This document shows, piece after piece, positions 53,303 through 63,726 of a stretch of 64,000 bases of DNA. Both the position numbers and the translations under genes were made by a program. The DNA is taken from the NCBI RefSeq assembly GCF_000718785.1, contig NZ_JOCA01000004.1, forward strand, positions 271,814 to 335,813. Reading direction: 5' to 3'. The first letter of the stretch is position 1. Each line of letters begins with the position of its first letter. The notes below the pieces were generated by a model. It saw nothing but the letters and a program-made list of their open reading frames with translations. It was not told where the DNA came from and did not search any database. Source of the stretch: Streptomyces sp. NRRL WC-3626. Lineage in GTDB: Bacteria; Actinomycetota; Actinomycetes; Streptomycetales; Streptomycetaceae.

Positions 53303-54670
53303 GTGGCTGCTGATCTGTCGCAGATCGTGAAGGCGTACGACGTGCGCGGAGTCGTCCCCGACCAGTGGGACGAGCCTCTGGCCGAGCTGTTCGGCGCCGC
53401 CTTCGTCCGGGTGACCGGCGCGGACGCCGTCGTCACCGGCCACGACATGCGGCCGTCGTCCCCCGGCCTGTCGGGCGCCTTCGCACGCGGGGCGGCGGCC
53501 CAGGGCGCGGACGTCACCGAGATCGGGCTGTGCTCCACGGACCAGCTCTACTACGCCTCCGGCGCGCTGGGGCTCCCCGGCGCGATGTTCACGGCCTCGC
53601 ACAACCCCGCGCGGTACAACGGCATCAAGCTCTGCCGCGCGGGCGCCGCACCGGTCGGCCAGGAAACGGGCCTCGCGGAGATCCGGGAACTCGTCGAGCG
53701 GTGGAGCGAGTCGGGCGCCCCCGAGCCGACGGCCGACGCGCCGGGAACGATCACCCGGCGCGACACGTTGGAGGACTACGCGGCATACCTGCGCTCGCTC
53801 GTCGACCTGACCTCCGTCCGCCCCCTGAAGGTCGTCGTCGACGCGGGCAACGGCATGGGCGGGCACACCGTCCCGACGGTCTTCGACGGTCTGCCGCTCA
53901 CCCTCGTCCCGATGTACTTCGAGCTCGACGGCACCTTCCCCAACCACGAGGCCAACCCCCTCGACCCGGCCAACCTCGTCGATCTGCGGAAGCGGGTCCG
54001 TGAGGAGGGCGCCGACCTCGGCCTCGCCTTCGACGGCGACGCCGACCGCTGCTTCGTCGTCGACGAGCGGGGCGAACCGGTCTCCCCGTCCGCGATCACC
54101 GCCCTGGTCGCCTCGCGCGAGCTCGCCCGCAACGGCGGCAAGGGCACGATCATCCACAACCTGATCACGTCCTGGTCGGTCCCCGAGGTCGTACGGGAGC
54201 ACGGCGGCACCCCCGAGCGCACCCGCGTCGGCCACTCCTTCATCAAGGCCGAGATGGCCAGGACCGGCGCGATCTTCGGCGGCGAGCACTCCGCGCACTA
54301 CTACTTCCGCGACTTCTGGAACGCCGACACGGGCATGCTGGCAGCCCTGCACGTCCTCGCCGCCCTCGGCGGGCAGCAGGGCACACTGTCCGCGCTGGTC
54401 GCGCAGTACGACCGCTACACCGGCTCGGGCGAGATCAACTCCACCGTCGACGACCAGACCGCCCGCCTCGCCGCGATCAGGGCCGCGTACGAGGGCCGTG
54501 ACGGCATCACCCTCGACGACCTGGACGGTCTCACGGTCACCTCCGCCGACTGGTGGTTCAACGTCCGCCCGTCCAACACGGAACCCCTCCTCCGCCTGAA
54601 CGCAGAGGCCCGCGACAACGCGACCATGACCAAAATCCGAGACGAGGCCCTAACCCTCATCAGATCCTGA
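53303..54670 (+). CDS. manB: Phosphomannomutase
   Basis: A 455-residue alpha-D-phosphohexomutase that interconverts mannose-6-phosphate and mannose-1-phosphate. The phosphoserine is in 'TASHNPARYNG', the Mg loop is 'FDGDADRCF', the sugar loop 'GEHSAHYYFRD' and the phosphate loop 'RPSNTEPLLRLN'. GTG 53303 is chosen, with GAAAGG 6 bases upstream; GTG 53288 is also in frame. It works between ManA and ManC in GDP-mannose supply. The orthologue is S. coelicolor SCO3028 (manB), from memory. Confidence 0.94.
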   Translation: MAADLSQIVKAYDVRGVVPDQWDEPLAELFGAAFVRVTGADAVVTGHDMRPSSPGLSGAFARGAAAQGADVTEIGLCSTDQLYYASGALGLPGAMFTASHNPARYNGIKLCRAGAAPVGQETGLAEIRELVERWSESGAPEPTADAPGTITRRDTLEDYAAYLRSLVDLTSVRPLKVVVDAGNGMGGHTVPTVFDGLPLTLVPMYFELDGTFPNHEANPLDPANLVDLRKRVREEGADLGLAFDGDADRCFVVDERGEPVSPSAITALVASRELARNGGKGTIIHNLITSWSVPEVVREHGGTPERTRVGHSFIKAEMARTGAIFGGEHSAHYYFRDFWNADTGMLAALHVLAALGGQQGTLSALVAQYDRYTGSGEINSTVDDQTARLAAIRAAYEGRDGITLDDLDGLTVTSADWWFNVRPSNTEPLLRLNAEARDNATMTKIRDEALTLIRS

Positions 54671-54799
54671 CCCCGCAACCCAGTCCCCCGACACCCGGCC
54701 CCCGCCCCCGCGCCACACCCCCCGCCCGGCACGCACACCCGCACCCCCGGGCCCCCCACGGGCACCCGCGCCGCTGGGGGCGGCGAAACCCACCCTGAT

Positions 54800-54908
54800 C
54801 CTTCCGTTCCCTCCGCACTCCGCGGGCACCCGCGCGGTTGGGCCGGCAAGCCCCCCCCCAGCCCTTCCGTTCCCTCCGCACTCCGCGGGCACCCGCGCGG
54901 TTGGGCCG
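54800..54908 (+). repeat. 46-bp perfect direct repeat (54800-54845 and 54863-54908)
   Basis: Two identical 46-base units 63 bases apart start to start. A partial third unit (TTCCCTCCGCTCCCGCGGGCA) leads straight into repeat family B copy 4. Confidence 0.9.
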
Positions 54909-54921
54909 TTCCCTCCGCTCC

Positions 54922-55000
54922 CGCGGGCAGTCGTGCCGCTGGGGCGGCACGGGTGGGCGCGACGGCACCCCGCAAGCGCCGGGCCGCGCCACCCACCCCC
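54922..55000 (+). repeat. Dispersed intergenic repeat family B, copy 4
   Basis: Same ordered core as the other copies, from GCGGGCAGTCGTGCC to GCGCCGGGCCGCGC. Confidence 0.85.
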
Positions 55001-55158
55001 GCCCCACCCCGATCGCGACGGCACCCCGTCAGCCCCGGCCCGCGCGAACCCCGGCCGATTCCAGCGCGGCGAACCCGCAACCACAGCCGACCCGCACGCC
55101 CCACCCCACCGGCGGTACCCTGACCAGCACATCCACCCAGCGAAGGGATCCCACCCCC

Positions 55159-55329
55159 ATGCCTCTCGAAGCCGGCCTCCTGGAGATCCTCGCCTGCCCG
55201 GCCTGCCACTCCCCCCTCAAGGAGCAGGACACGGAACTGACCTGCACCAACCAGACCTGCGGCCTGGCCTACCCCGTCCGCGACGGCATCCCCGTACTCC
55301 TCGTCGACGAGGCCCGCCGCCCGGCGTAA
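55159..55329 (+). CDS. Trm112-family small zinc protein
   Basis: A 56-residue Trm112/YcaR-like protein. The zinc knuckle has '[10 protein letters not shown]' (CxxC) and two further cysteines in '[12 protein letters not shown]', followed by the family end '[16 protein letters not shown]'. ATG 55159 has an AAGGGAT site. Relatives activate methyltransferases or act as small metal proteins; its partner is unknown. It is followed 86 bases later by the SIS protein gene, the same order as in many Streptomyces genomes. Confidence 0.88.
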   Translation: MPLEAGLLEILACPACHSPLKEQDTELTCTNQTCGLAYPVRDGIPVLLVDEARRPA

Positions 55330-55415
55330 CCGCGCAACCACGCATCCGCGCAACCACCCACGCACCGCGACGCCGCCCCGCCGATCGCAGAATCGGAGAT
55401 CGGAGCCTGCCGCCC

Positions 55416-56543
55416 ATGCTCGACGAATCGCTGCTCGACTCACCGGACGGCCTCGCCCGGGCCGACCGCCGAGCCCTCCTCCGCGGCGCCGCCGAAGCCG
55501 GCGCCCGCGTCCGCACCGCCGCACGGCACGCCGTCGAGGCCGGCGTCAACGACCTCAAGCCCGACGGCCGCCCCCGTGCCGTACTCATCGCGGGCCCCGG
55601 CGCCGCCGCCACCCAGACCGCCGACCTCCTCGGCACCCTGGCCGGCGCCGGCAGCCCCGTCACCCGCCTCGCCCCCACCGGCGTCGCCCCCGCCGCAGGC
55701 GCCCTGCGCTGGGAACTCCCCGGCTGGGCCGGCTCCGTGGACCTGCTCCTCATCGCCACCCCCGACGGCACCGAACCGGGCCTGTCCCTGCTCTCCGAGC
55801 AGGCGTACCGCCGCGGCTGCAGCGTCGTCGCCGTGGCCCCCGCCCGCACCCCGCTCGCCGACGCGGTCGCCGGCTCCCACGGCCTGTTCGTCCCCATGGC
55901 CACCGCGCCCTACGACCAGGACGAACCGCTCGCCGCCTCCGCGCCCGGCGTCCTGTGGGCACTGCTCACCCCGCTGCTCGCGCTCTTGGACCGCACCGGC
56001 CTGCTCACCGCCCCGCCGGACGCCCTGCAGAAGATCGCCGACCGCCTCGACACGATCGCCGAACGCTGCGGGCCCGCCATCGCGGCGTACAGCAACCCCG
56101 CCAAGACCCTGGCCGCCGAACTCGCGGACGCGCTCCCCGTCGTATGGACCGAGGGCGTCTCCGCGGGCCCGGCCGGCCGCCGGTTCGCCGCCGCGCTCGC
56201 CGAACTGTCCGGCACCCCCGCCGTCGTCGCCGAACTCCCCGAGGCGCTCGCCGCCCACAGCGCCCTGCTGGCCGGCCGGCTCGCCGCCGGCGCGGACCCG
56301 GACGACTTCTTCCGCGACCGCGTCGCCGAGAAACCCGCGATGCACGCGCGCGTGGTGCTGCTCCGCGACCGTCCCCTCGGCGGCCTCACCGCGGCCACCG
56401 CCGCCCGCGAACTCGCCCTCACCCACGACACACCGATCAGCGAGCTGGAGCCGGAGGCGGGCGGCGAACTGGAGACCCTCGCGGAACTGATCGCCGTCAC
56501 GGATTTCGCCGCCGTTTACCTGGCGCTCGCCTCGGGAGCCTGA
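55416..56543 (+). CDS. SIS-domain protein, phosphomannose/phosphoglucose isomerase-like
   Basis: A 375-residue protein with an N-terminal sugar-isomerase fold ('RAVLIAGPGAAATQTADLLGTL', 'VDLLLIATPDGTEPGLSLLSEQAYRRG') and a C-terminal PGI/PMI-like domain ('LAAELADALPVVWTEGVSAGPAGRRFAAALAEL'). It is the orthologue of Rv3256c, always between pmm and manA, so a role in mannose-6-phosphate metabolism is likely but unproven. The isomerase catalytic Glu/His are not obvious. ATG 55416 has a GGAG about 10 bases upstream. Confidence 0.83.
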   Translation: MLDESLLDSPDGLARADRRALLRGAAEAGARVRTAARHAVEAGVNDLKPDGRPRAVLIAGPGAAATQTADLLGTLAGAGSPVTRLAPTGVAPAAGALRWELPGWAGSVDLLLIATPDGTEPGLSLLSEQAYRRGCSVVAVAPARTPLADAVAGSHGLFVPMATAPYDQDEPLAASAPGVLWALLTPLLALLDRTGLLTAPPDALQKIADRLDTIAERCGPAIAAYSNPAKTLAAELADALPVVWTEGVSAGPAGRRFAAALAELSGTPAVVAELPEALAAHSALLAGRLAAGADPDDFFRDRVAEKPAMHARVVLLRDRPLGGLTAATAARELALTHDTPISELEPEAGGELETLAELIAVTDFAAVYLALASGA

Positions 56544-56693
56544 TCATGCACGGAACCCCCTGACCCACCCTCCCCACAGACACACGACGTACAACGCACG
56601 CACGGCACGCGTACGGCACGCAGCACGCGCACGACCGACCCGCACCGCACCGCGCGCCCGCACGAGAACCGGCAGAAGGACGCAGAGAACCCC

Positions 56694-57845
56694 ATGGACC
56701 GCCTCGACAACACCATCCGCCCCTACGCCTGGGGTTCCACCACCGCCATCCCGCGGCTGCTCGGCACCGAGCCGACCGGCGAGCCGCAGGCGGAGATGTG
56801 GATGGGCGCCCACCCCGGCGCACCCTCACGCACCGGCCGGGGCACGCTCGTCGAGGTCATCGACGCCGACCCCGAGACGGAACTCGGCGCGGACTCGGTC
56901 GCCAAGTTCGGCCCCCGCCTGCCCTTCCTCCTCAAGCTCCTCGCCGCAGGAGCCCCGCTCTCCCTCCAGGTCCACCCCGACCTGACACAGGCCCAGGAGG
57001 GCTACGAGGACGAGGAGCGCCGCGGCGTCCCGGTGACGGCCCCGCACCGCAACTACAAGGACGCCAACCACAAGCCCGAACTGGTCTGCGCGCTCACCGA
57101 GTTCGACGGCCTGTGCGGCTTCCGCGACCCGCTGCGCGCCGCCGAACTCCTCGACGGCCTCGGCGTCGACTCCCTGAAGCCGTACGTCGATCTGCTGCAC
57201 GCCCACCCCGAAGAGGCGGCCCTGCGCGAGGTCCTCACCGCGATCCTCACCGCCGACCCCGACGAGATGGCCCGCACCGTCACGGAGACGGCCGCCGCCT
57301 GCGACCGCCTCGGCGGCGCCTACGCCCCGTACGCCGACATCGCCCACCACTACCCGGGCGACCCCGGCGTCATCGCAGCGATGCTCCTCAACCACGTACG
57401 GCTCCAGCCCGGCGAGGCCCTCTTCCTCGGCGCCGGCGTCCCGCACGCCTACCTCGACGGCCTCGGCGTCGAGATCATGGCCAACTCGGACAACGTCCTG
57501 CGCTGCGGCCTGACCCCCAAGCACGTCGACGTCCCCGAACTCCTGCGCATCGTCCGCTTCGAGTCCCGCGACGCCGGCGTACTGCGCCCGGAGGCAGGAC
57601 CGGACGGCGAGGAGGTCTACGAGACCCCCATCGACGAGTTCCGGCTCTCCCGCTACGTCCTCCCCGAGGGCGGCGCCACCCGCGACCTCACCCTGGCCAC
57701 CCCGCAGATCCTGCTCTGCACCGCCGGTTCCGTACGCGCGGGCGAGCACGAACTGACCCCGGGGACGTCCGTGTTCGTCCCCGCCGGCGAGAAGGCCGAA
57801 GTGTCGGGTACCGGAACGCTGTTCAGGTCCACCGTCGTCGCCTGA
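56694..57845 (+). CDS. manA: Mannose-6-phosphate isomerase, class I
   Basis: A 383-residue cupin-fold zinc enzyme that interconverts fructose-6-phosphate and mannose-6-phosphate, the entry to GDP-mannose. Family motifs: 'RPYAWGSTTAIPRLLG', 'EMWMGAHPGAPS', 'LQVHPDL' (zinc ligands Gln and His), 'YKDANHKPELVCALT' and 'LGAGVPHAYLDGLGVEIMANSDNVLR' (zinc His and catalytic Arg). ATG 56694. It is orthologous to SCO3025/Rv3255c by sequence and place. Confidence 0.95.
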   Translation: MDRLDNTIRPYAWGSTTAIPRLLGTEPTGEPQAEMWMGAHPGAPSRTGRGTLVEVIDADPETELGADSVAKFGPRLPFLLKLLAAGAPLSLQVHPDLTQAQEGYEDEERRGVPVTAPHRNYKDANHKPELVCALTEFDGLCGFRDPLRAAELLDGLGVDSLKPYVDLLHAHPEEAALREVLTAILTADPDEMARTVTETAAACDRLGGAYAPYADIAHHYPGDPGVIAAMLLNHVRLQPGEALFLGAGVPHAYLDGLGVEIMANSDNVLRCGLTPKHVDVPELLRIVRFESRDAGVLRPEAGPDGEEVYETPIDEFRLSRYVLPEGGATRDLTLATPQILLCTAGSVRAGEHELTPGTSVFVPAGEKAEVSGTGTLFRSTVVA

Positions 57846-57989
57846 CCACCCGGTGACGGCCACCTGACACACCGTCGCCGCACGGGGCTGCAACAATGTC
57901 CCACCGTCAAAGGACGGGCAAAGTCCCGGGCGGCGCACGCACGCGCCTGCCCGGGCCCCACACGGCGTACGAAGGGACAACGCGAACAC

Positions 57990-58970
57990 ATGAGCGCGTC
58001 AGGCGGCACCAAGGCGATCGTGGCGGCACTGGGCGCCAATCTCGCGATCGCGGTAGCGAAGTTCGTGGCGTTCCTCTTCAGCGGCTCCTCGTCGATGCTC
58101 GCCGAGTCCGTCCACTCGCTCGCCGACTCCGGCAACCAGGCCCTGCTGCTGGTCGGCGGCAAGAGGGCACAGCGCCAGGCCACCCCGCAGCACCCCTTCG
58201 GCTACGGGCGTGAGCGCTACATCTACGCCTTCCTCGTCTCCATCGTGCTGTTCTCCGTCGGTGGCATGTTCGCCATCTACGAGGGCTACGAGAAGATCAA
58301 GAACCCGCACGAGCTGGAGCACTGGTACTGGCCGGTCGGCGTCCTCGTCTTCGCGATCATCGCCGAGAGCTTCTCCTTCCGCACCGCCATCAAGGAGTCC
58401 AACCCCCTGCGCGGGCAGCAGTCCTGGAAGGAGTTCGTGCGCCGTGCCAAGGCGCCTGAGCTGCCGGTCGTCCTCCTGGAGGACCTCGGCGCGCTCGTCG
58501 GTCTGGTCCTCGCCCTCGGCGGTGTCGGCCTCGCCCTGGCCACCGGCGACAGCGTCTGGGACGGCATCGGCACCCTCTGCATCGGTGTCCTCCTCATCGT
58601 GATCGCCCTGGTACTCGCCGTCGAGACGAAGTCGCTGCTCCTCGGCGAGGCCGCGGGCCCGGAGGAGACCCGGAAGATCGAGGCCGCCGTCGTCGACGGC
58701 GACACCGTCCCCCGCATCATCCACATGCGCACCCTCCACATCGGCCCCGAGGAACTGCTGGTCGCCGCGAAGATCGCCGTCCGGCACGACGACACGGCCA
58801 CCGAGATCGCCGCCGCCATCGACGCCGCCGAGACCCGCATCCGCGAGGCCGTGCCGATCGCCCGGGTGATCTACCTCGAGCCCGACATCTACAGCGAGAC
58901 CGAAGCCGCCAAGGGCGCCGACTCCGAGGCCACCCCCGGCGGCCCCACCACCCAGGACGCCGGCCACTGA
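57990..58970 (+). CDS. Cation diffusion facilitator family transporter
   Basis: A 326-residue CDF metal/proton antiporter with six membrane helices. Metal-site residues are in helix 2 ('MLAESVHSLADSGNQALLLVGG', HxxxD) and helix 5 ('VLLEDLGALVGLVLALGG'). The basic loop between helices 4 and 5 is Lys/Arg-rich. The cytoplasmic C-terminal domain (about residues 225-300) has the ferredoxin-like CDF fold. It probably exports Zn2+, Co2+ or Mn2+; specificity cannot be read from the sequence. ATG 57990. Confidence 0.9.
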   Translation: MSASGGTKAIVAALGANLAIAVAKFVAFLFSGSSSMLAESVHSLADSGNQALLLVGGKRAQRQATPQHPFGYGRERYIYAFLVSIVLFSVGGMFAIYEGYEKIKNPHELEHWYWPVGVLVFAIIAESFSFRTAIKESNPLRGQQSWKEFVRRAKAPELPVVLLEDLGALVGLVLALGGVGLALATGDSVWDGIGTLCIGVLLIVIALVLAVETKSLLLGEAAGPEETRKIEAAVVDGDTVPRIIHMRTLHIGPEELLVAAKIAVRHDDTATEIAAAIDAAETRIREAVPIARVIYLEPDIYSETEAAKGADSEATPGGPTTQDAGH

Positions 58971-60740
<1,770 letters not shown>

Positions 60741-60796
60741 GCCCCGCTCCCGCCGCGGGAAGCGCGCCCGAGCAGCGGACGCGCTCCCCGGCAGCA

Positions 60797-60854
60797 GGTC
60801 CATCGAGGCAGGCCCCCGCACCCCCGTGCCGGGGGCCTGCCCCATTGATGGACC
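60797..60854 (+). terminator. Nested hairpin after ahcY
   Basis: Outer stem GGTCCATC / GATGGACC encloses the inner 12-bp stem GGCAGGCCCCCG / CGGGGGCCTGCC. Confidence 0.85.
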
Positions 60855-60890
60855 GGAGACCGGCCCAGCCCGTCACGACCCAGGACCCCC

Positions 60891-61505
60891 ATGCCCCGCG
60901 GCCGCTATTCGCTCCACGATCCGCACGATCACACCCCCCTCGCCGAAGAACACTTCCACTGCGCCCCCGGCCCCTCCGGCTGGCGCTACGTCTCCCAGCT
61001 CACCGCCCCGTCCGGCGATCACCTGGGCTCGGTCGACCTCGCCCTCGACGAACTCGGCCGCCCCATCCGCCTCGAACTCCACGCCGCGAGCTGGCAGGTC
61101 CGCGGCGCCGCCCTCGACGGCGTCACCTGGGTCCGCACGGACCCCACCGGGACCCACGCCACCGAAGGCAATGTGCAGGCCCACAGCTTCACCGGCTCGT
61201 CCCCGGCCTTCCTCGTCGCCACCGCCCGGCTCCTGCGCCTCACCCCCTCCGCCGCGGCCACCCGCGTACGCCTCGTCGCCTTCACGGACCCGGTCCTCGC
61301 CCCGCGCACCCTGGACCAGTCCTGGGCACTGGTGAGAAGCGAAGCACACCCCACTGACAACGGCCCCCTGACCGTGGACGAATACCAGGTCACAGCCCTG
61401 GACACGGGCGAGCAGCACTCCGTGCACCTCGCCGGCGACGTGGTGCTCGCGGCCCCCGGCATCGAGCTGGAGGACCTCGAATCACCCCCGTCGGTCTTCG
61501 ACTGA
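60891..61505 (+). CDS. Conserved hypothetical protein
   Basis: A 204-residue soluble protein beginning 'PRGRYSLHDPHDHTPL'. Alternating strands, 'GSVDLALDELGRPIRLELHAASWQVRGAALDGVTWVR' and 'YQVTALDTGEQHSVHLAGDVVLAAPG', suggest a beta-barrel or lipocalin-like shape, with some resemblance to glycolipid-binding-type domains. There is no signal peptide or membrane helix. ATG 60891 lacks a good ribosome site. It is convergent with the RDD gene. The function is unknown. Confidence 0.65.
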   Translation: MPRGRYSLHDPHDHTPLAEEHFHCAPGPSGWRYVSQLTAPSGDHLGSVDLALDELGRPIRLELHAASWQVRGAALDGVTWVRTDPTGTHATEGNVQAHSFTGSSPAFLVATARLLRLTPSAAATRVRLVAFTDPVLAPRTLDQSWALVRSEAHPTDNGPLTVDEYQVTALDTGEQHSVHLAGDVVLAAPGIELEDLESPPSVFD

Positions 61506-61527
61506 CGGGCACGCCGCCCGAAGCCGG

Positions 61528-62487
61528 TCACGCCGGTGGCGCGAACCCCGTCGAAGGCCCGCCACCCGGTCCGTCATGCGGCGGCGAAGCCTGCTCCCCG
61601 CCCGCACCGGCGACCGGATGGACAACGGGCCGCACATCGGGCACGACAGCGGCGGCGGGATCCACCGGCGGCGCATAACCCCCCGGTGACCCGGCCGTAC
61701 CCCCGGCACCGGCCACCCGCCCGCCGCCCCTGGCCTGCGCTTGACCGAACGCCCGCCGCGCCTCCCGGACCTGCCGTTCCTGCAGCACCGCGGCGAGATA
61801 TGCCGCCGGCGGCACCCCCGGCGGCACCGGGGCCCCCGTGCGATCCGCCAGATCCGCGGCCAGCCGTCCCGCCATCGACCAGGCGACCTGCGGATCCAGC
61901 TGTCCCATCCGTGTCAGGTACTGCCTGACGGCCAGCCACAGCCCATCGGGCACCGCTGACAGATCCAGCCCCGAAAAGCGCCCGGACAGCCACGGCGGAG
62001 GGGGCGGCACGAACCCCGCCTGCCCGGCCGGCACCCTCTCCCGCACGACCAGGGTCCCCGCGAAGACATCCCCGAGCCGCCGCCCGCGCGCCGACACCAG
62101 AGAGGCGATGCAGGCCACCACCCCGAACGTCATCAGGATCTCGATCACCGCGATCAGGCCACGCACCAGCGCGTGCCGGAACCGGATCGGCCCCCCGTCG
62201 TCCCGTACCACCCGCAACCCGCACGCCATCTTCCCGAGCGACCGCCCATGGCTGAGCGTCTCGACCAGGATCGGCCCACCCACCAGCACGAGAACGAACA
62301 ACGCGATCGAGATCGCGGTCTGCGCCGCCTCGTCCAGCGAGGCCGTCGCAGCCACCAGAGCGATGGTCACCGCGACATAGACGGCCACGGCGACCACCAG
62401 ATCGAGCAGCACCGCCAGCGCCCTGCTGGGCAGCCTCGCGGGGCGCAGCTCCAACGCCACCGCCTCGCCCGTCACCAGCTCACTCAC
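61528..62487 (-). CDS. RDD-family membrane protein
   Basis: A 319-residue protein. The RDD domain spans about residues 10-170 with three membrane helices: 'RLPSRALAVLLDLVVAVAVY' has the Arg and first Asp, and 'SHGRSLGKMACGLRVVRDDGG' and 'ALVRGLIAVIEILMTFGV' follow. The C-terminal 150 residues are a soluble, Pro/Gly-rich tail. RDD proteins are often paired with SpoIIM-type proteins, as here, where the two are divergent. GTG 62487 has AGGGAAGGG upstream. Transport of small osmolytes has been proposed for some members. Confidence 0.87.
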   Translation of the reverse strand: MSELVTGEAVALELRPARLPSRALAVLLDLVVAVAVYVAVTIALVAATASLDEAAQTAISIALFVLVLVGGPILVETLSHGRSLGKMACGLRVVRDDGGPIRFRHALVRGLIAVIEILMTFGVVACIASLVSARGRRLGDVFAGTLVVRERVPAGQAGFVPPPPPWLSGRFSGLDLSAVPDGLWLAVRQYLTRMGQLDPQVAWSMAGRLAADLADRTGAPVPPGVPPAAYLAAVLQERQVREARRAFGQAQARGGGRVAGAGGTAGSPGGYAPPVDPAAAVVPDVRPVVHPVAGAGGEQASPPHDGPGGGPSTGFAPPA

Positions 62488-62636
62488 GCCCGCCGCCCTT
62501 CCCTGGCCTGCCCCGAACACCGCCAGTCTGCCAAGCTGATGGCACATCGCACCGCAGTAGGACCAGCTGATCAAGCCGATCATCATTCCACCGGTCCGGC
62601 CGACCGCCGACGAGCAGCCGAGGAGCAGGCACACCG

Positions 62637-63644
62637 ATGGACCTCGACGTCTTCGTCTCCGCCCACCGCGCGGAGTGGGACCGCCTCGACGCCCTCCTCC
62701 GCCGACGGCGCCGGCTCACCGGCGCGGAGACCGACGAACTCGTCGTCCTCTACCAGCGCACCGCCACCCACCTCTCCCTGATCCAGTCGGCCGCTCCCGA
62801 CCCGCAGCTGACCGGCCGGCTCAGCCAGCTGGTCGCCCGCGCGCGCGGGGCCGTGACGGGCGCCCGCCGCGCCTCCTGGCGTGACGTCACCCGTTTCCTG
62901 ACCCACAGCTTCCCGGCCGCCGTCTACCGGTCCCGCCACTGGTGGGTGCCGACGGCACTCCTCTCCACGGCGGTGGCGGCCCTGCTCGGCTGGTGGATAG
63001 GCACCCACCCGGACGTTCAGGCGTCCATAGCGGCCCCCGCCGAACTGCGGGAGCTCACCCGTCCCGGCGGCCAGTACGAGACCTACTACTCGAGCAACCC
63101 CGCGGCCTCTTTCGCCGCCCAGGTGTGGACGAACAACGCGTGGGCCGCGGCCCTCTGCCTGATCCTGGGCGTCTTCCTGGGCCTGCCGGTTCTCTGGATC
63201 CTGTTCCAGAACATGCTCAACCTGGGTGTCGGTTTCGGCCTGATGTCCTCCGCCGGCCGTCTGGACACCTTCCTCGGCCTGGTCCTGCCGCACGGGCTCC
63301 TGGAACTCACCGCCGTCTTCGTCGCGGCCGGCACCGGCCTGCGTCTCGGCTGGACCGTCATCGACCCGGGCCCCCGCACCCGCCGCGCGGCCCTGGCCGC
63401 CGAAGGCCGGGCGGCCCTAGCCATGGCGATCGGCCTCGCCCTGGTCCTCTTCATCTCCGGCGCCATCGAAGGTTTCGTCACCCCGTCGGGCCTTCCCACC
63501 TGGGCCCGCATCACCATCGGGGTCGTCGCGGAGCTGGCCTTCCTGGCCTACGTCTATGTCGTGGGCGGACGTGCGGCGCGCGACGGCGAAACCGGTGACC
63601 TGGAGGAAGCCGAACGAAGCGCCGACGTACCCGTGGCCGCCTGA
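62637..63644 (+). CDS. SpoIIM-like (stage II sporulation protein M) membrane protein
   Basis: A 335-residue DUF95/SpoIIM protein with about five or six membrane helices. A soluble helical N-terminus ('DLDVFVSAHRAEWDRLDALLRRRRRLTG') precedes the first helix near residue 105. The core motif is 'FQNMLNLGVGFGLMSSAGRLDTFLGLVLPHGLLELTAVFVAAGTGLRLG', in which the Asn-rich and PHGxxE segments are family hallmarks. ATG 62637 follows GAGGAG. In many Actinobacteria this divergent RDD/SpoIIM pair is linked to moxR/DUF58 genes; here an rRNA operon follows. Confidence 0.9.
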   Translation: MDLDVFVSAHRAEWDRLDALLRRRRRLTGAETDELVVLYQRTATHLSLIQSAAPDPQLTGRLSQLVARARGAVTGARRASWRDVTRFLTHSFPAAVYRSRHWWVPTALLSTAVAALLGWWIGTHPDVQASIAAPAELRELTRPGGQYETYYSSNPAASFAAQVWTNNAWAAALCLILGVFLGLPVLWILFQNMLNLGVGFGLMSSAGRLDTFLGLVLPHGLLELTAVFVAAGTGLRLGWTVIDPGPRTRRAALAAEGRAALAMAIGLALVLFISGAIEGFVTPSGLPTWARITIGVVAELAFLAYVYVVGGRAARDGETGDLEEAERSADVPVAA

Positions 63645-63697
63645 TGTGCGAGGGCGCCCGCTGAGCTGCTAGTCTCCTCTTTGCCCCGCCGGAGCCG

Positions 63698-63726
63698 TTG
63701 ACACGGACGAAGCGGGGAGGTAGATT
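63698..63726 (+). promoter_or_regulatory. rRNA operon promoter
   Basis: TTGACA (63698-63703), exactly 17 bases, then TAGATT (63721-63726): close to the consensus for the principal sigma factor and the best promoter in the window. It is 54 bases after the spoIIM-like stop and heads into sequence typical of a Streptomyces 16S leader. Confidence 0.85.

Larger units (their letters stand above)
54671..55158. other. 488-base intergenic region rich in repeats
   Basis: No gene is supported. It holds a 46-base perfect direct repeat and repeat family B copy 4, plus a partial fifth copy at about 55017-55048 (GACGGCACCCCGTCAGC and CCGGCCCGCGCGAA). Confidence 0.75.
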
